From Acidobacteriota bacterium (GTDB lineage Bacteria; Acidobacteriota; Thermoanaerobaculia; Multivoradales; J023): a stretch of DNA of 64,000 bases. The stretch is taken from the NCBI GenBank assembly GCA_029263315.1, contig JAJCXR010000038.1, positions 124,001-188,000 on the forward strand, written 5' to 3'. Under the pieces are notes generated by a model that had not been told where the DNA came from, searched no databases, and saw nothing but the letters and a program-made list of their open reading frames with translations. Shown in pieces: positions 16,905-26,012 of this stretch. The stretch's first letter is position 1; every line of letters starts with the position of its first letter. The position numbers were made by a program, and so were the translations under genes.

Positions 16905-18226
16905 TGGGCGAGCCGAGCTGTCTCGACATCTACGAAGCGGCGTCGCCCCTCGCGGGCGCCTATCTGGAGCGGCTGCGACGGCGCGGTGAGGGCATGATGC
17001 ATGGCCAACGCCTGGCCACGGTGCAAGGCATCATCGACGGCATCCGCCAAGGGGGCGACACCGCCTTGCTCGACGCCGTGGGCCGCTATGACGGGGTCGA
17101 CGGGGTGAACCTAGACGGCCTGCGCCTATCGACGGCGGTGGCCGACGACGAAGTGATTCCCGCAGGCTTCGAGGAAGCTCTCGAGGTGGCCATCGACCAT
17201 GTGCAGCGCTACCATCGTTTGCAATGCCACGACGGCTTCCGCCGGAGCCAGGATGGCATCGAATGGATCGAGCAGCGACAGCCCCTCCAACGGGTGGGCA
17301 TTTATGTGCCCGGCGGCCGCGCCGCCTATCCGTCGACGGCGGTGATGACGGTGATCCCAGCCCGCATGGCCGGGGTCGAGGAGATCGTCGTCGCCACACC
17401 GCCGCTGGCCTGGCGCCGCAACGCTGCCCTGCGTCTCACCCTGGAACGCCTGGGGGTGACGGAGATCTACGGCATGGGCGGTGCCCACGCCATTGCCGCG
17501 TTGGCCTACGGCACCGAGAGCATTCGTCGGGTCGACAAGATCGTCGGGCCGGGCAATGCCTGGGTCACCGCCGGCAAGAAGCTGGTCAACGGCGATGTCG
17601 CCATCGATGGCTTGGCGGGACCCAGCGAAGTGGTCATCGCCGCCCTCGGTTCGGTGCCGGCGGCGCCCTTGGATGCCGCCACGGTGGCGGCGGATCTGCT
17701 GGCCCAAGCCGAGCACGATCCCCTGGCCATGTGCCTGCTGATCACCGACAACATCCAGCTGGCCCGTCGTGTGGCGACGCAGGTCGAAGCCCAGCTGGCC
17801 ACCTTGGCCACCGCCGAAACGGCGCGGCAGTCCCTGTCGGCCCTGGGTGGCGTGGTCTTGGTGGACGACGCGGAGGAAGCCCTGCGCTGGATCGATGCCG
17901 TGGCGCCGGAGCACTTGCAACTGCTGGGTACCGCCGAAGCCCTGGCGGAACGGGTGCGCAACGCCGGGGCCACCTTTGTGGGCCTCGCCACACCGGTGGT
18001 CTTCGGTGATTACCTCGCCGGGCCCAGCCATGTGCTGCCCACCAACGGCACGGCCCGTTTTACCTCGGCCCTCGGGGTGGAGGACTTCATCCGTCGCAGC
18101 CATATCGTCCGCTATTCTGATCAGGCCAGCCGCCGGGTGGCGCCTTCGGCGGCCCTGTTGGCCGATGTGGAGGGCCTGCCGGCCCACGCCGCGGCGGCCC
18201 GACGTCGCCAAGGGGGCACCCGATGA
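16904..18226 (+). CDS. hisD: Histidinol dehydrogenase
   Basis: A 440-residue zinc enzyme that oxidises L-histidinol to L-histidine in two NAD-dependent steps. Family signatures include VGIYVPGGRAAYPS, YGMGGAHAIAALAYG, KIVGPGNAWVTAGKKLV, the AGPSEVVI segment, LLAQAEHDPLA with its metal and catalytic histidine region, and the C-terminal LAGPSHVLPT. ATG 16904 is chosen because it overlaps the hisG stop and gives standard family length; longer in-frame starts lie inside hisG. Confidence 0.97.
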   Translation: MGEPSCLDIYEAASPLAGAYLERLRRRGEGMMHGQRLATVQGIIDGIRQGGDTALLDAVGRYDGVDGVNLDGLRLSTAVADDEVIPAGFEEALEVAIDHVQRYHRLQCHDGFRRSQDGIEWIEQRQPLQRVGIYVPGGRAAYPSTAVMTVIPARMAGVEEIVVATPPLAWRRNAALRLTLERLGVTEIYGMGGAHAIAALAYGTESIRRVDKIVGPGNAWVTAGKKLVNGDVAIDGLAGPSEVVIAALGSVPAAPLDAATVAADLLAQAEHDPLAMCLLITDNIQLARRVATQVEAQLATLATAETARQSLSALGGVVLVDDAEEALRWIDAVAPEHLQLLGTAEALAERVRNAGATFVGLATPVVFGDYLAGPSHVLPTNGTARFTSALGVEDFIRRSHIVRYSDQASRRVAPSAALLADVEGLPAHAAAARRRQGGTR

Positions 18227-19320
18227 GCATCGATCCCAAGCAGCTGGTGCGGCCGGAGATCCGACAGCTCAAGGCCTATCACCTGGATCTGTCGTCGTGT
18301 CGTCACAAGCTGGATCAAAACGAGGTGCCCTTCGATCTGCCGCCACGCCTCAAGCGTCGCATCGCCGACCGCCTGCTCGAGCGGTCCTGGGCCAACTATC
18401 CGGATTTCCATTCCGATGCCCTGCGCCAAGCCATCGGCGAACGCCACGACTGGCCAATGCAGGGTGTGCTGGTGGGCAACGGCTCCAACGAGTTGTTGGG
18501 CACCGCCCTCGAGGCCCTGGCCCGACCCGGCGGCGAGGTGCTGGGGACCACCCCCAGCTTCGGCCTCTATCGCATGTTTGCCCTGCGGGCGGCGGCGGTC
18601 CCCAAGCTGTTGCCGCCGCGGCCCGACCTGCGTTTGCCGATGGACGAGCTGGAGGCCGAGATCGAGCGCCATCCGAGCCGTCCGGTGATCCTCTGCACGC
18701 CCAACAATCCCACCGGCGACGCCGTCACACCCCAGCGGGTGGAGCGCTTGTTGGAGCGGATGGCGGGCCCCTTGTTGCTCGACAACGCCTACGGCGAATT
18801 CTGTCGCTACGATTACCGTCCCCTGCTGCGTCGCCATCGCCACTTGATCCTCTTCCGCACCTTCTCCAAGGCGTGGTCCTTGGCCGGTCTGCGGCTTGGC
18901 TATTTGCTGGCCGACCCGGAGTTGGTCAACGAGCTGATCAAGGTCAAGCTGCCCTACAACGTCGGCTGGACGACGGCGGTGGCCGGTGAGGTGGTATTGG
19001 CGGAGAGCGCCGCTGCGGAGCGCCGCACTCGGGTATTGTTGGGCCGTCGACCCCAATGGCAGGCGATGCTCGCAGAGCTCGGTTTCGAGGTCTTCGACTC
19101 CGAGGCCAATTTCCTGCTGGCCCGCTGGCCGGCGGAACGGGCGGGCGGCGTCGACGACCTGCGCCGCGGTTTGGAGCGGCGGGGCATCCGGGTGCGGGAC
19201 GTCAGCGGCTATCCCGGCCTCGACGCCTGCATGCGGGTATCGGTGGGCAGCGGCGTCGCCCTGCGCGAGGTGCGCCGGGAGCTGGCGGCGGTGATCGCTG
19301 AGTTGGAGATGAGTCGATGA
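18223..19320 (+). CDS. hisC: Histidinol-phosphate aminotransferase
   Basis: A 365-residue PLP-dependent class I/II aminotransferase. It converts imidazole acetol phosphate to histidinol phosphate. Visible landmarks are the N-terminal KLDQNEVPFD substrate region, GNGSNELLG, CTPNNPTGDA, DNAYGEF and the PLP lysine motif TFSKAWSLAGLRLGY. It overlaps hisD by four bases. It is separated from hisB by 31 bases, the widest gap inside the operon. Confidence 0.96.
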   Translation: MSIDPKQLVRPEIRQLKAYHLDLSSCRHKLDQNEVPFDLPPRLKRRIADRLLERSWANYPDFHSDALRQAIGERHDWPMQGVLVGNGSNELLGTALEALARPGGEVLGTTPSFGLYRMFALRAAAVPKLLPPRPDLRLPMDELEAEIERHPSRPVILCTPNNPTGDAVTPQRVERLLERMAGPLLLDNAYGEFCRYDYRPLLRRHRHLILFRTFSKAWSLAGLRLGYLLADPELVNELIKVKLPYNVGWTTAVAGEVVLAESAAAERRTRVLLGRRPQWQAMLAELGFEVFDSEANFLLARWPAERAGGVDDLRRGLERRGIRVRDVSGYPGLDACMRVSVGSGVALREVRRELAAVIAELEMSR

Positions 19321-19351
19321 ATCTACCTATCGATAACGGGAGCTCGAAACG

Positions 19352-19948
19352 ATGAGACGCGCCACCATAGAACGAACCACCGGTGAGACATCCATCCGCC
19401 TCGCCCTCGACCTGGACGGCGACGAACGCCGTATCGACGTGCCCAGCGGCTTTTTTGGCCACATGCTCGATGCCCTGGCCACCCACGGCGGTTTGGGGTT
19501 GGAGGTGGAGGCGACGGGGGATACCCACGTCGACCACCACCACACGGTCGAAGACGTGGGCATCGTGCTCGGCGAAGCCCTGGTGGAGGCCCTGGGCGAA
19601 CGCCGCGGCATCGTGCGTTTCGCCCATGCCTACGCGCCGTTGGACGAAGCCTTGGCCCGGGCGGTGGTGGACATCTCCGGCCGCGGCTACTTCGTCTACC
19701 GGCTGCCGCCGGAGCTCGAGCAGGTATTTGTGACGGCGGATTTCCCGTTGCAGCTGATCGTCGATTTCTTCCAAGCCCTGGCCGACCGCGGCCGCTTCAC
19801 CCTGCACTTGGAGGTGTTGGCGGCGCGTAATGCGCACCACGCCGCCGAGGCCGCCTTCAAGGCGGTGGCTCTGGCCCTGCGTCAAGCGGTCAGCCGACGC
19901 CGGGGATCCGACGCGGTGCCGAGCACCAAGGGGACACTTTCTTCATGA
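19352..19948 (+). CDS. hisB: Imidazoleglycerol-phosphate dehydratase
   Basis: A 198-residue monofunctional HisB, without the phosphatase domain found in E. coli HisB. It dehydrates imidazoleglycerol phosphate. The manganese-binding histidine signatures are GFFGHMLDALATHGG and DTHVDHHHTVEDVGIVLGEAL, with a second set HLEVLAARNAHHAAEAAFKA near the end. Histidinol phosphatase is not encoded in this operon, so it must be supplied elsewhere. It overlaps hisH by four bases. Confidence 0.97.
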   Translation: MRRATIERTTGETSIRLALDLDGDERRIDVPSGFFGHMLDALATHGGLGLEVEATGDTHVDHHHTVEDVGIVLGEALVEALGERRGIVRFAHAYAPLDEALARAVVDISGRGYFVYRLPPELEQVFVTADFPLQLIVDFFQALADRGRFTLHLEVLAARNAHHAAEAAFKAVALALRQAVSRRRGSDAVPSTKGTLSS

Positions 19949-20658
19949 GCTGCTCCGACATGATGAACAGCGCGAGCCTCACGGGCCGCCCAGTCATCGA
20001 GGGCGATGCCGCCTCCCGCGGCATCGTCGGCGACGGCCAAGCGGTGCCGACGGCCACCGTCATCAATGCCGGGGTCGGCAACCTGGGTAACCTGGAACGG
20101 GCCCTGCGCTTCCTCGGCGCCGAGACCGAGATCACCACCGACCCCGACGTGGTACGCCGCCACCGTTGCTTGCTGTTGCCCGGCGTCGGCGCCTTCCGGC
20201 CGCCGCGGGACAACCTGCGAGGGGCCATGGAAGAGGCCCTGCGGCAGGCCATCGATGACGGGGCCTGGTTGTTGGGCATTTGCGTCGGCTACCAGATTCT
20301 CTTCGAGGGGGGCGAGGAGTTCGGCGACAGCGATGGTCTCGGCCTGCTGCCCGGCATCGTCCGTCGTTTGCCCTCCAACATCATCCTGCCGCACATGGGT
20401 TGGAATGCCCTGCATGACGAGGCCGATCACCCCTTGCTTCGGCATATCCCCCGGGGCAGCTTCGTCTATTTTGTGCACAGCTTCGCCCCCCTTGACCTCA
20501 CCGCTGAAGTCTCCCTGGCCAAGGCCACCTATGGCCAACCCTTCGACGCCATCGCCGGCCGCGGACGGGTGCTGGGGACGCAGTTCCACCCCGAAAAGAG
20601 CGGCCGCCATGGCCTGCAACTGTTGCGCAATTATTTGGAGATGGCCCGATGCAATTGA
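19945..20658 (+). CDS. hisH: Imidazole glycerol phosphate synthase, glutaminase subunit
   Basis: A 237-residue class I glutamine amidotransferase that feeds ammonia to HisF. The triad is Cys113 (GICVGYQ), His215 and Glu217 (QFHPEKS). The typical HisH start (IxxGxGN) is reached only at residues 40-46, so there is an N-terminal extension of about 36 residues with no recognisable motif. The ATG at 19945 overlaps the hisB stop, which favours it. The stop lies ten bases inside hisA. Confidence 0.96.
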   Translation: MSCSDMMNSASLTGRPVIEGDAASRGIVGDGQAVPTATVINAGVGNLGNLERALRFLGAETEITTDPDVVRRHRCLLLPGVGAFRPPRDNLRGAMEEALRQAIDDGAWLLGICVGYQILFEGGEEFGDSDGLGLLPGIVRRLPSNIILPHMGWNALHDEADHPLLRHIPRGSFVYFVHSFAPLDLTAEVSLAKATYGQPFDAIAGRGRVLGTQFHPEKSGRHGLQLLRNYLEMARCN

Positions 20659-21371
20659 TTCCTGCCATTGATCTGCGCCGCGGCCAGGTGGTGCGGTTGC
20701 GCCACGGCGACGACGGCCAGCGCACCACCTACGGTCTCGATCCGCGGCAAGTGTTGGCGGATTTCGCCGCCGCCGGCATCACTCTGGTGCACGTGGTGGA
20801 TTTGGACGCCGCCTTCGGCGAGGCGCCGCAGCGCGGGCTGATCGCCGAGCTCACCGCCGTCGGACCGGCCATCGAGCTGGGAGGCGGCCTGCGGGACGCC
20901 GCGTCGGTGGCCTGGGCCTTGGACGACGCGGCATGCCAGCGGGTGGTGCTGGGCTCCATGGTGGTGCGGGACTTCGACGGTTTCGCCGGGCTGGCTCGGC
21001 GTCATTCGGGGCGTCTGGTGCCGGCCCTCGAAACCGCCGGCGGCAAGCTGCGCATCGCCGGCTGGACGGAGGAGTCGGATTTGAATGTCGGCCTGGTCGC
21101 CCGGCGCCTCGGCGAGCTGCCCTGTCCGGCCATCCTGGTCACCGATGTCGACCGCGACGGCACCCTGAGCGGCCCCAACCTGGAGCTCTGCCGCCGGGTG
21201 GCGGCGGCAGCGGGGTTACCGGTGTTGATGTCCGGGGGGGTGCACCGTCTCGACGATCTCTCCACCGCCGCCAGCTACCCGGAGATCGCCGGGGCGATCG
21301 TCGGCAAGGCGCTCTATGATGGCGTCTTCAGCCTAGAAGAAGCCATGGCCGCGGCGGCGGTGACGTCATGA
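20649..21371 (+). CDS. hisA: ProFAR isomerase (HisA)
   Basis: A 240-residue TIM barrel isomerase acting on the phosphoribosylformimino-AICAR-phosphate intermediate. N-terminal [19 protein letters not shown] with the catalytic aspartate, ELGGGLRDA, and [16 protein letters not shown] with the second catalytic aspartate are standard. It shows the HisA/HisF half-barrel duplication. It overlaps hisH by ten bases and hisF by four. Confidence 0.97.
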   Translation: MQLIPAIDLRRGQVVRLRHGDDGQRTTYGLDPRQVLADFAAAGITLVHVVDLDAAFGEAPQRGLIAELTAVGPAIELGGGLRDAASVAWALDDAACQRVVLGSMVVRDFDGFAGLARRHSGRLVPALETAGGKLRIAGWTEESDLNVGLVARRLGELPCPAILVTDVDRDGTLSGPNLELCRRVAAAAGLPVLMSGGVHRLDDLSTAASYPEIAGAIVGKALYDGVFSLEEAMAAAAVTS

Positions 21372-22201
21372 AGACGGCATCGGGCAGCTTGACCTGTCGC
21401 ATCATCCCCTGTCTCGACGTCTCCGCCGGTCGGGTCGTCAAGGGGGTGCGCTTCAAGGATCTCGAGGATCAAGGGGATCCCGCCGAGACGGCGGCCCGTT
21501 ATGACGCCCAAGGGGCCGACGAATTGGTGTTTCTCGACATCACGGCGGCCCCGGAGGGGCGCGAAACCGACTACGATTGGGTGCGCCGCACCGCCGAGCA
21601 GGTGTTCATCCCGTTGACCGTCGGCGGCGGTGTGCGCAAGGTGGAGGACGCCGCCCGGTTACTCATGGCCGGGGCTGACAAGGTGGCCATCAACACCGCC
21701 GCCCTGGAGCGACCGGATCTGCTCGACGGGCTGGCCCGCCGCTTCGGTAGCCAATGTGTCGTCCTCTCGGTGGACGCCCAACGCCGGCCGGCGGCGAGCC
21801 CCGGCGGCAGCGCCTGGTGGGAGGTGGTGACCCATGGCGGGCGCCAGGCCCGGGGGCTCGATGCCCTGGAGTGGATGCGCCAAGGGGTCGAGCGCGGGGC
21901 CGGTGAGATTTTGCTCACCAGCATCGACAGCGACGGCACCCAGGCGGGTTACGATCTCCAGCTCCTGCGCCTGGCCAGTGATCAGGTGGGGGTGCCGGTC
22001 ATCGCCTCCGGCGGGGCAGGCACTGCCGAGCATTTGGCGGAAGCATTGCGGGCCGGCGCTTCGGCGGTGTTGGCGGCGTCCATTTTTCATCGGGGAACAT
22101 ATACCGTGGGGCAAGTGAAGGATTTCTTGGCCGACCAAGGCTTTCCCATGCGCCGTGATGACGGCGTGACGACCGAGGCTGAGAAAGGGAAGATACGATG
22201 A
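21368..22201 (+). CDS. hisF: Imidazole glycerol phosphate synthase, cyclase subunit
   Basis: A 277-residue TIM barrel cyclase that uses HisH-derived ammonia to make imidazoleglycerol phosphate and AICAR. Signatures: [19 protein letters not shown] with the first catalytic aspartate, [28 protein letters not shown] with the second, and [17 protein letters not shown]. About 20 residues longer than many HisF proteins because of an insertion around [13 protein letters not shown] and a C-terminal tail. It overlaps hisIE by four bases. Confidence 0.97.
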   Translation: MKTASGSLTCRIIPCLDVSAGRVVKGVRFKDLEDQGDPAETAARYDAQGADELVFLDITAAPEGRETDYDWVRRTAEQVFIPLTVGGGVRKVEDAARLLMAGADKVAINTAALERPDLLDGLARRFGSQCVVLSVDAQRRPAASPGGSAWWEVVTHGGRQARGLDALEWMRQGVERGAGEILLTSIDSDGTQAGYDLQLLRLASDQVGVPVIASGGAGTAEHLAEALRAGASAVLAASIFHRGTYTVGQVKDFLADQGFPMRRDDGVTTEAEKGKIR

Positions 22202-22860
22202 CAACCACGGGGATCAATCCGGAGCTGGCCGCGGGAAGGCCCGCGATAGACCCGGCTACGCTCAAATACGACGACCGCGGCCTGGTGACGGTGGTGGCCC
22301 AGGACGTCGCCAGCGGCGCCGTCCTGATGGTCGCCTGGGCCGATCGGCAAGCGGTGCAGAAAACCATCGACACCGGCGTCGCCCATTTTTGGAGCCGCTC
22401 ACGGCAACGTTTGTGGCGTAAGGGCGAAACCTCCGGCAACCAGCTCGAGGTGGTGCAGATTCTGGCCGACTGCGACGCCGATACGTTGCTGTTACGGGTG
22501 CGCCCCACGGGGCCCGCCTGTCACACCGGCAGCCGGACGTGTTTCGAGCCCAACGCCAGCACCTTGGAGCTGGGTTGGTTGGCGGAGGTCCTGGAGCAGC
22601 GTCGGCGGGCGGACCCGGAGTCCAGCTATACGGCCCGTCTGCACGCCAAGGGACTGCCGCGCATCGCCCAGAAGGTGGGGGAAGAGGGGGTGGAAACGGT
22701 CATCGCCGCCCTCACCGGCGATCCCCAAGACCGCCGTGAGCTGGTGTCGGAATCGGCGGATTTGCTCTACCACCTGCTGGTCCTGTGGAGCGCCTGCGGA
22801 GTGGCGCCCCAGGAGGTGGCCAGTGAGCTGATCTCCCGCCACCGGGGGGACGCCCGATGA
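22198..22860 (+). CDS. hisIE: Phosphoribosyl-AMP cyclohydrolase / phosphoribosyl-ATP pyrophosphatase fusion
   Basis: A 220-residue bifunctional protein. Residues about 18-120 are the HisI cyclohydrolase domain, with [19 protein letters not shown], the metal-binding DCDADTLL and the cysteine pair in [10 protein letters not shown]. Residues about 125-215 are the HisE pyrophosphatase domain, with [21 protein letters not shown] and [12 protein letters not shown]. It catalyses steps two and three of histidine synthesis. Its stop overlaps the trpE start (ATGA), which places the tryptophan genes in the same translationally coupled operon. Confidence 0.97.
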   Translation: MTTTGINPELAAGRPAIDPATLKYDDRGLVTVVAQDVASGAVLMVAWADRQAVQKTIDTGVAHFWSRSRQRLWRKGETSGNQLEVVQILADCDADTLLLRVRPTGPACHTGSRTCFEPNASTLELGWLAEVLEQRRRADPESSYTARLHAKGLPRIAQKVGEEGVETVIAALTGDPQDRRELVSESADLLYHLLVLWSACGVAPQEVASELISRHRGDAR

Positions 22861-24335
22861 GCCGATCGACGCACGATTTGCCGAAGCCCCGCCGCGCCAC
22901 CTTGCACGTGCGGGAATTCCTCGCCGACAGTCTGACCCCGCTGACCGTCTACCGTCGACTGGAGAGGTTGTCGAAGACCCGCTTCATGCTGGAAAGCGTC
23001 AGCGGCGGTGAGCAAGTGTCGCGTTTCAGCTTCCTCGGGGCGCAGCCGCGGGAGCTCTATCGGGTCTATGAAGATCGGGTGGAGTCGCAGCCTGCCGGCG
23101 GGGCCAAGGTGCGGCTCGAAGGCCCACCCATCGAAACCCTGCGGCGGATCTTGTCGAGCATCCGCAGTGAGCCCAGCCCGATTCCCATGACCGGTGGCTA
23201 TGTCGGGTTTTTCGGCTACGACATGGTGCGTTTGATCGAGCATTTGCCGGACCGCAAACCGGACCCCTTCGAGCTACCCTTGGCGGTCTTTGCCCGTTTC
23301 GATACCTTGGTGGTCTTCGACCACGCCCAACAGCGGGTGCTGGCCATCGCCAACGAAATCGAAGGTGAGACCGATACGGTGCAAGCCGAGCGTTCCCTGG
23401 CCCAGCTGTCCCGTCTGCTGACCGCCGACGGGGGCGGTGGCGCCGTCGCCATGCCATCGCCCGGTCGGCGCTCCGATCGCGACGACCGTTCCGGCTGGGG
23501 GGAAGCCAGCATCTCCGGGCCCGACTTCCGCCGTGCCGTCGACCGGGCCAAGGGGTACATCATGGCCGGTGACATCTTTCAGGTGGTGTTGGCCCGGCGC
23601 TGGAAGGTGCGTCAATCGCCGCCCCCCTTGGCCCTCTACCGGGCCCTGCGCATGGTCAACCCCAGTCCCTACATGGTGCTGCTGGAGCTGCCGGACGCCA
23701 CCTTGGTGGGGGCCTCGCCGGAGATGTTGGTGCGCAAGACCGGCCGCCAGGTGGCCACCCGACCGATCGCCGGCACCCGTCCCCGCGGCGTCGACGAGGA
23801 GGGGGATCGGCGTTTGGCGGAGGACTTGCTGGCCGACACCAAGGAGCGGGCCGAGCACGTCATGTTGGTGGACCTCGGGCGCAACGACCTCGGCAAGGTG
23901 GCGGCCCCTGGCAGCGTGCGGGTGGCCAGCTTCATGGAAGTGGAACGCTACAGCCACGTCATGCATTTGGTGTCCAGTGTGGTGGCGGACCTCGATGCCG
24001 GTCACGACAGCCTCGACGCCCTGCTGGCCTGCTTTCCCGCCGGCACCCTGTCGGGGGCGCCGAAGATCCGCGCCATGGAGATCATCGACGAGTTGGAACC
24101 GGAGGCCCGAGGGCCCTACGGCGGAGCCGTCGGCTACTTCTCGTTCTCTGGCGACTTCGACGGCTGCATCACCATTCGCACCTTGGTGGTCAAGGACGGC
24201 GAGACCTCCGTCACCGCCGGAGCCGGCATCGTTGCCGATTCGGACCCACGGGCGGAGGAGCAGGAAACCGAGAACAAGGCGGCGGGCCTGCTGGCCGCCG
24301 TCGAGCTGGCCCGTCAATTGGAGGAGAGCAGGTGA
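22857..24335 (+). CDS. trpE: Anthranilate synthase component I
   Basis: A 492-residue chorismate-utilising enzyme that makes anthranilate with TrpG. The N-terminal MLESVSGGEQVSRFS corresponds to the LLES...S tryptophan feedback site. Catalytic core motifs are GDIFQVVLARR, PIAGTRPRG, ELLADTKERAEHVMLVDLGRNDLGKV (spread over about 318-345), the SGAPKIRAMEIIDELE segment and GGAVGYFSFSGDFDGCI. It overlaps hisIE by four bases and trpG by four (GTGA). Its substrate chorismate derives from the route served by aroDE upstream. Confidence 0.97.
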   Translation: MSRSTHDLPKPRRATLHVREFLADSLTPLTVYRRLERLSKTRFMLESVSGGEQVSRFSFLGAQPRELYRVYEDRVESQPAGGAKVRLEGPPIETLRRILSSIRSEPSPIPMTGGYVGFFGYDMVRLIEHLPDRKPDPFELPLAVFARFDTLVVFDHAQQRVLAIANEIEGETDTVQAERSLAQLSRLLTADGGGGAVAMPSPGRRSDRDDRSGWGEASISGPDFRRAVDRAKGYIMAGDIFQVVLARRWKVRQSPPPLALYRALRMVNPSPYMVLLELPDATLVGASPEMLVRKTGRQVATRPIAGTRPRGVDEEGDRRLAEDLLADTKERAEHVMLVDLGRNDLGKVAAPGSVRVASFMEVERYSHVMHLVSSVVADLDAGHDSLDALLACFPAGTLSGAPKIRAMEIIDELEPEARGPYGGAVGYFSFSGDFDGCITIRTLVVKDGETSVTAGAGIVADSDPRAEEQETENKAAGLLAAVELARQLEESR

Positions 24336-24937
24336 TCCTGTTGATCGACAACTACGATTCCTTCACCTACAACCTGGTGCAGCTGCTGCGCGAGGCCGGT
24401 GCCGATGTGGAGGTGGTGCGCAACGATGCCGCGACGGTCGATGAGCTGCTGGCCCGCCGTCCCCAAGGTATCGTCCTGTCGCCGGGACCCGGACGGCCCG
24501 AAGGGGCGGGGGTATGCATCGAGCTGTGGCAACGCCAACCTTCGGTGCCGATGCTCGGAGTCTGCCTAGGCCATCAATGTTTGGCGGTGGCCCACGGCGC
24601 CGTCGTCGAGCGGGCGCCGCAGCTCATGCACGGCAAGACCTCACAAATCCGCTACGACGCTGACCCGCTCTTGGAAGGGTTGAGCAATCCCTTCCAAGCG
24701 ACCCGCTACCACAGTCTGTCGGTGCGCCAGGAGACGGTGCCGGATATCCTGCAGCCGATCGCCTGGAGTGAAGACGGCACCATCATGGCCATGCGCCACC
24801 GCGGGCACCCCTACTGGGGGGTGCAATTCCATCCCGAGTCGATCCTGACGCCTGAGGGTCGTGTCCTGTTGCGAAACTTTCTTCAGCGCTGCGGCGTCGA
24901 GTTGCTCGACCCCGTCGCTGCCCCTCGAGGAGCCTGA
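24332..24937 (+). CDS. trpG: Anthranilate synthase component II (glutamine amidotransferase)
   Basis: A 201-residue class I amidotransferase starting at GTG 24332. LIDNYDSFTYNL begins the domain; the nucleophile is in LGVCLGHQCLA, and FHPESILTPEG supplies the histidine and glutamate. It channels ammonia to TrpE. It could also serve folate synthesis as PabA, but its position between trpE and trpD favours tryptophan. One base separates its stop from the trpD ATG. Confidence 0.96.
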   Translation: MILLIDNYDSFTYNLVQLLREAGADVEVVRNDAATVDELLARRPQGIVLSPGPGRPEGAGVCIELWQRQPSVPMLGVCLGHQCLAVAHGAVVERAPQLMHGKTSQIRYDADPLLEGLSNPFQATRYHSLSVRQETVPDILQPIAWSEDGTIMAMRHRGHPYWGVQFHPESILTPEGRVLLRNFLQRCGVELLDPVAAPRGA

Positions 24938-24938
24938 G

Positions 24939-25949
24939 ATGAATCCTGCCCATGAAGCCTTGAGCCGCCTGTTGTCAGGCGAAGATCTGAGCCGTCAACG
25001 AACCGAGGATCTATTCGGCACCCTGATGGACGGCGAGCTCAGCCAGACAATGATAGCCGCCCTGCTGGTGGCCCTGGCGATGAAAGGTGAGGTGGTGGAC
25101 GAAATCGCCGGTGCCGCCGCCGCCATGCGTCGCAGGGTGGTCAAGATCCCCCACCATGTCCATGGCACGGTGGACACCTGCGGCACCGGCGGTGACGGCA
25201 AGGGGACCTTCAACATTTCGACGGCGGCCGCCTTGGTGGCGGCGGCGGCCGGGGTGCCCATCGCCAAACACGGCAATCGCTCCATCTCCAGCCGTTCCGG
25301 CAGCGCCGACGTGCTCGCCGCCCTCGGCGTCGCCATCGAACAGCCACCGGCCGTCGCTGGCCGGGCCTTAGCGGAAATTGGAATTGCCTTCCTCTTCGCA
25401 CCCAAGCTGCACCCGGCGATGAAAGAAGTGATGCCGGTGCGCCAGGAGCTCGGCGTCCGCACCATCTTCAATGTGCTCGGACCGTTGACCAACCCGGCCG
25501 GCGCCCGGCGCCAAGTGCTGGGGGTCTACGCTCCCCATCTGGTGGAGATCTTGGCGGGCGTCCTGCAGCAGCTCGGTGCTCAGCACGCCATGGTGGTCCA
25601 GGGACTCGACGGTCTCGACGAGCTCACCACCACCGGTCTGAGCCATGTGGCCGAGCTGCGGGAGGGGGTCATCACCACCTACGACGTCGACCCGCGGGAC
25701 TACGACATCCCCCTGTCCCATCCCATGGATCTGGCGGGGGGCACGCCGGAGGACAATGCCGCCACCTTGCGTCGGGTGCTGGCCGGCGATCCCGGCCCCT
25801 TGGCCGACATCACCGTGCTCAACGCCGGGGCCGCGGTTTACGTCGGCGGCTTGGCCGACGACTTGGCCGCCGGCATCACGGCGGCCCGCCGGGCCATCGA
25901 GGAGGGCTTGGCGGCGGAGAAACTACAAGCCTTGGTGGATTTCGAGTAG
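24939..25949 (+). CDS. trpD: Anthranilate phosphoribosyltransferase
   Basis: A 336-residue enzyme that transfers phosphoribose from PRPP to anthranilate. DTCGTGGDGKGTFNIST is the PRPP-binding loop, followed by KHGNRSISSRSGSADVL and VFNVLGPLTNPA-like FNVLGPLTNPAGARRQ. ATG 24939 follows the trpG stop immediately. The remaining tryptophan genes (trpC, F, B, A) are not in this window. The operon ends here, converging on a VWFA gene with 63 bases between the stop codons and no obvious U-tailed hairpin. Confidence 0.97.
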   Translation: MNPAHEALSRLLSGEDLSRQRTEDLFGTLMDGELSQTMIAALLVALAMKGEVVDEIAGAAAAMRRRVVKIPHHVHGTVDTCGTGGDGKGTFNISTAAALVAAAAGVPIAKHGNRSISSRSGSADVLAALGVAIEQPPAVAGRALAEIGIAFLFAPKLHPAMKEVMPVRQELGVRTIFNVLGPLTNPAGARRQVLGVYAPHLVEILAGVLQQLGAQHAMVVQGLDGLDELTTTGLSHVAELREGVITTYDVDPRDYDIPLSHPMDLAGGTPEDNAATLRRVLAGDPGPLADITVLNAGAAVYVGGLADDLAAGITAARRAIEEGLAAEKLQALVDFE

Positions 25950-26012
25950 GTGGCTCGGGCGACGGCGCCGCCTAGAAGAACAGAAATGGCTGGAGGCCGG
26001 GGGTGCCGCGTC

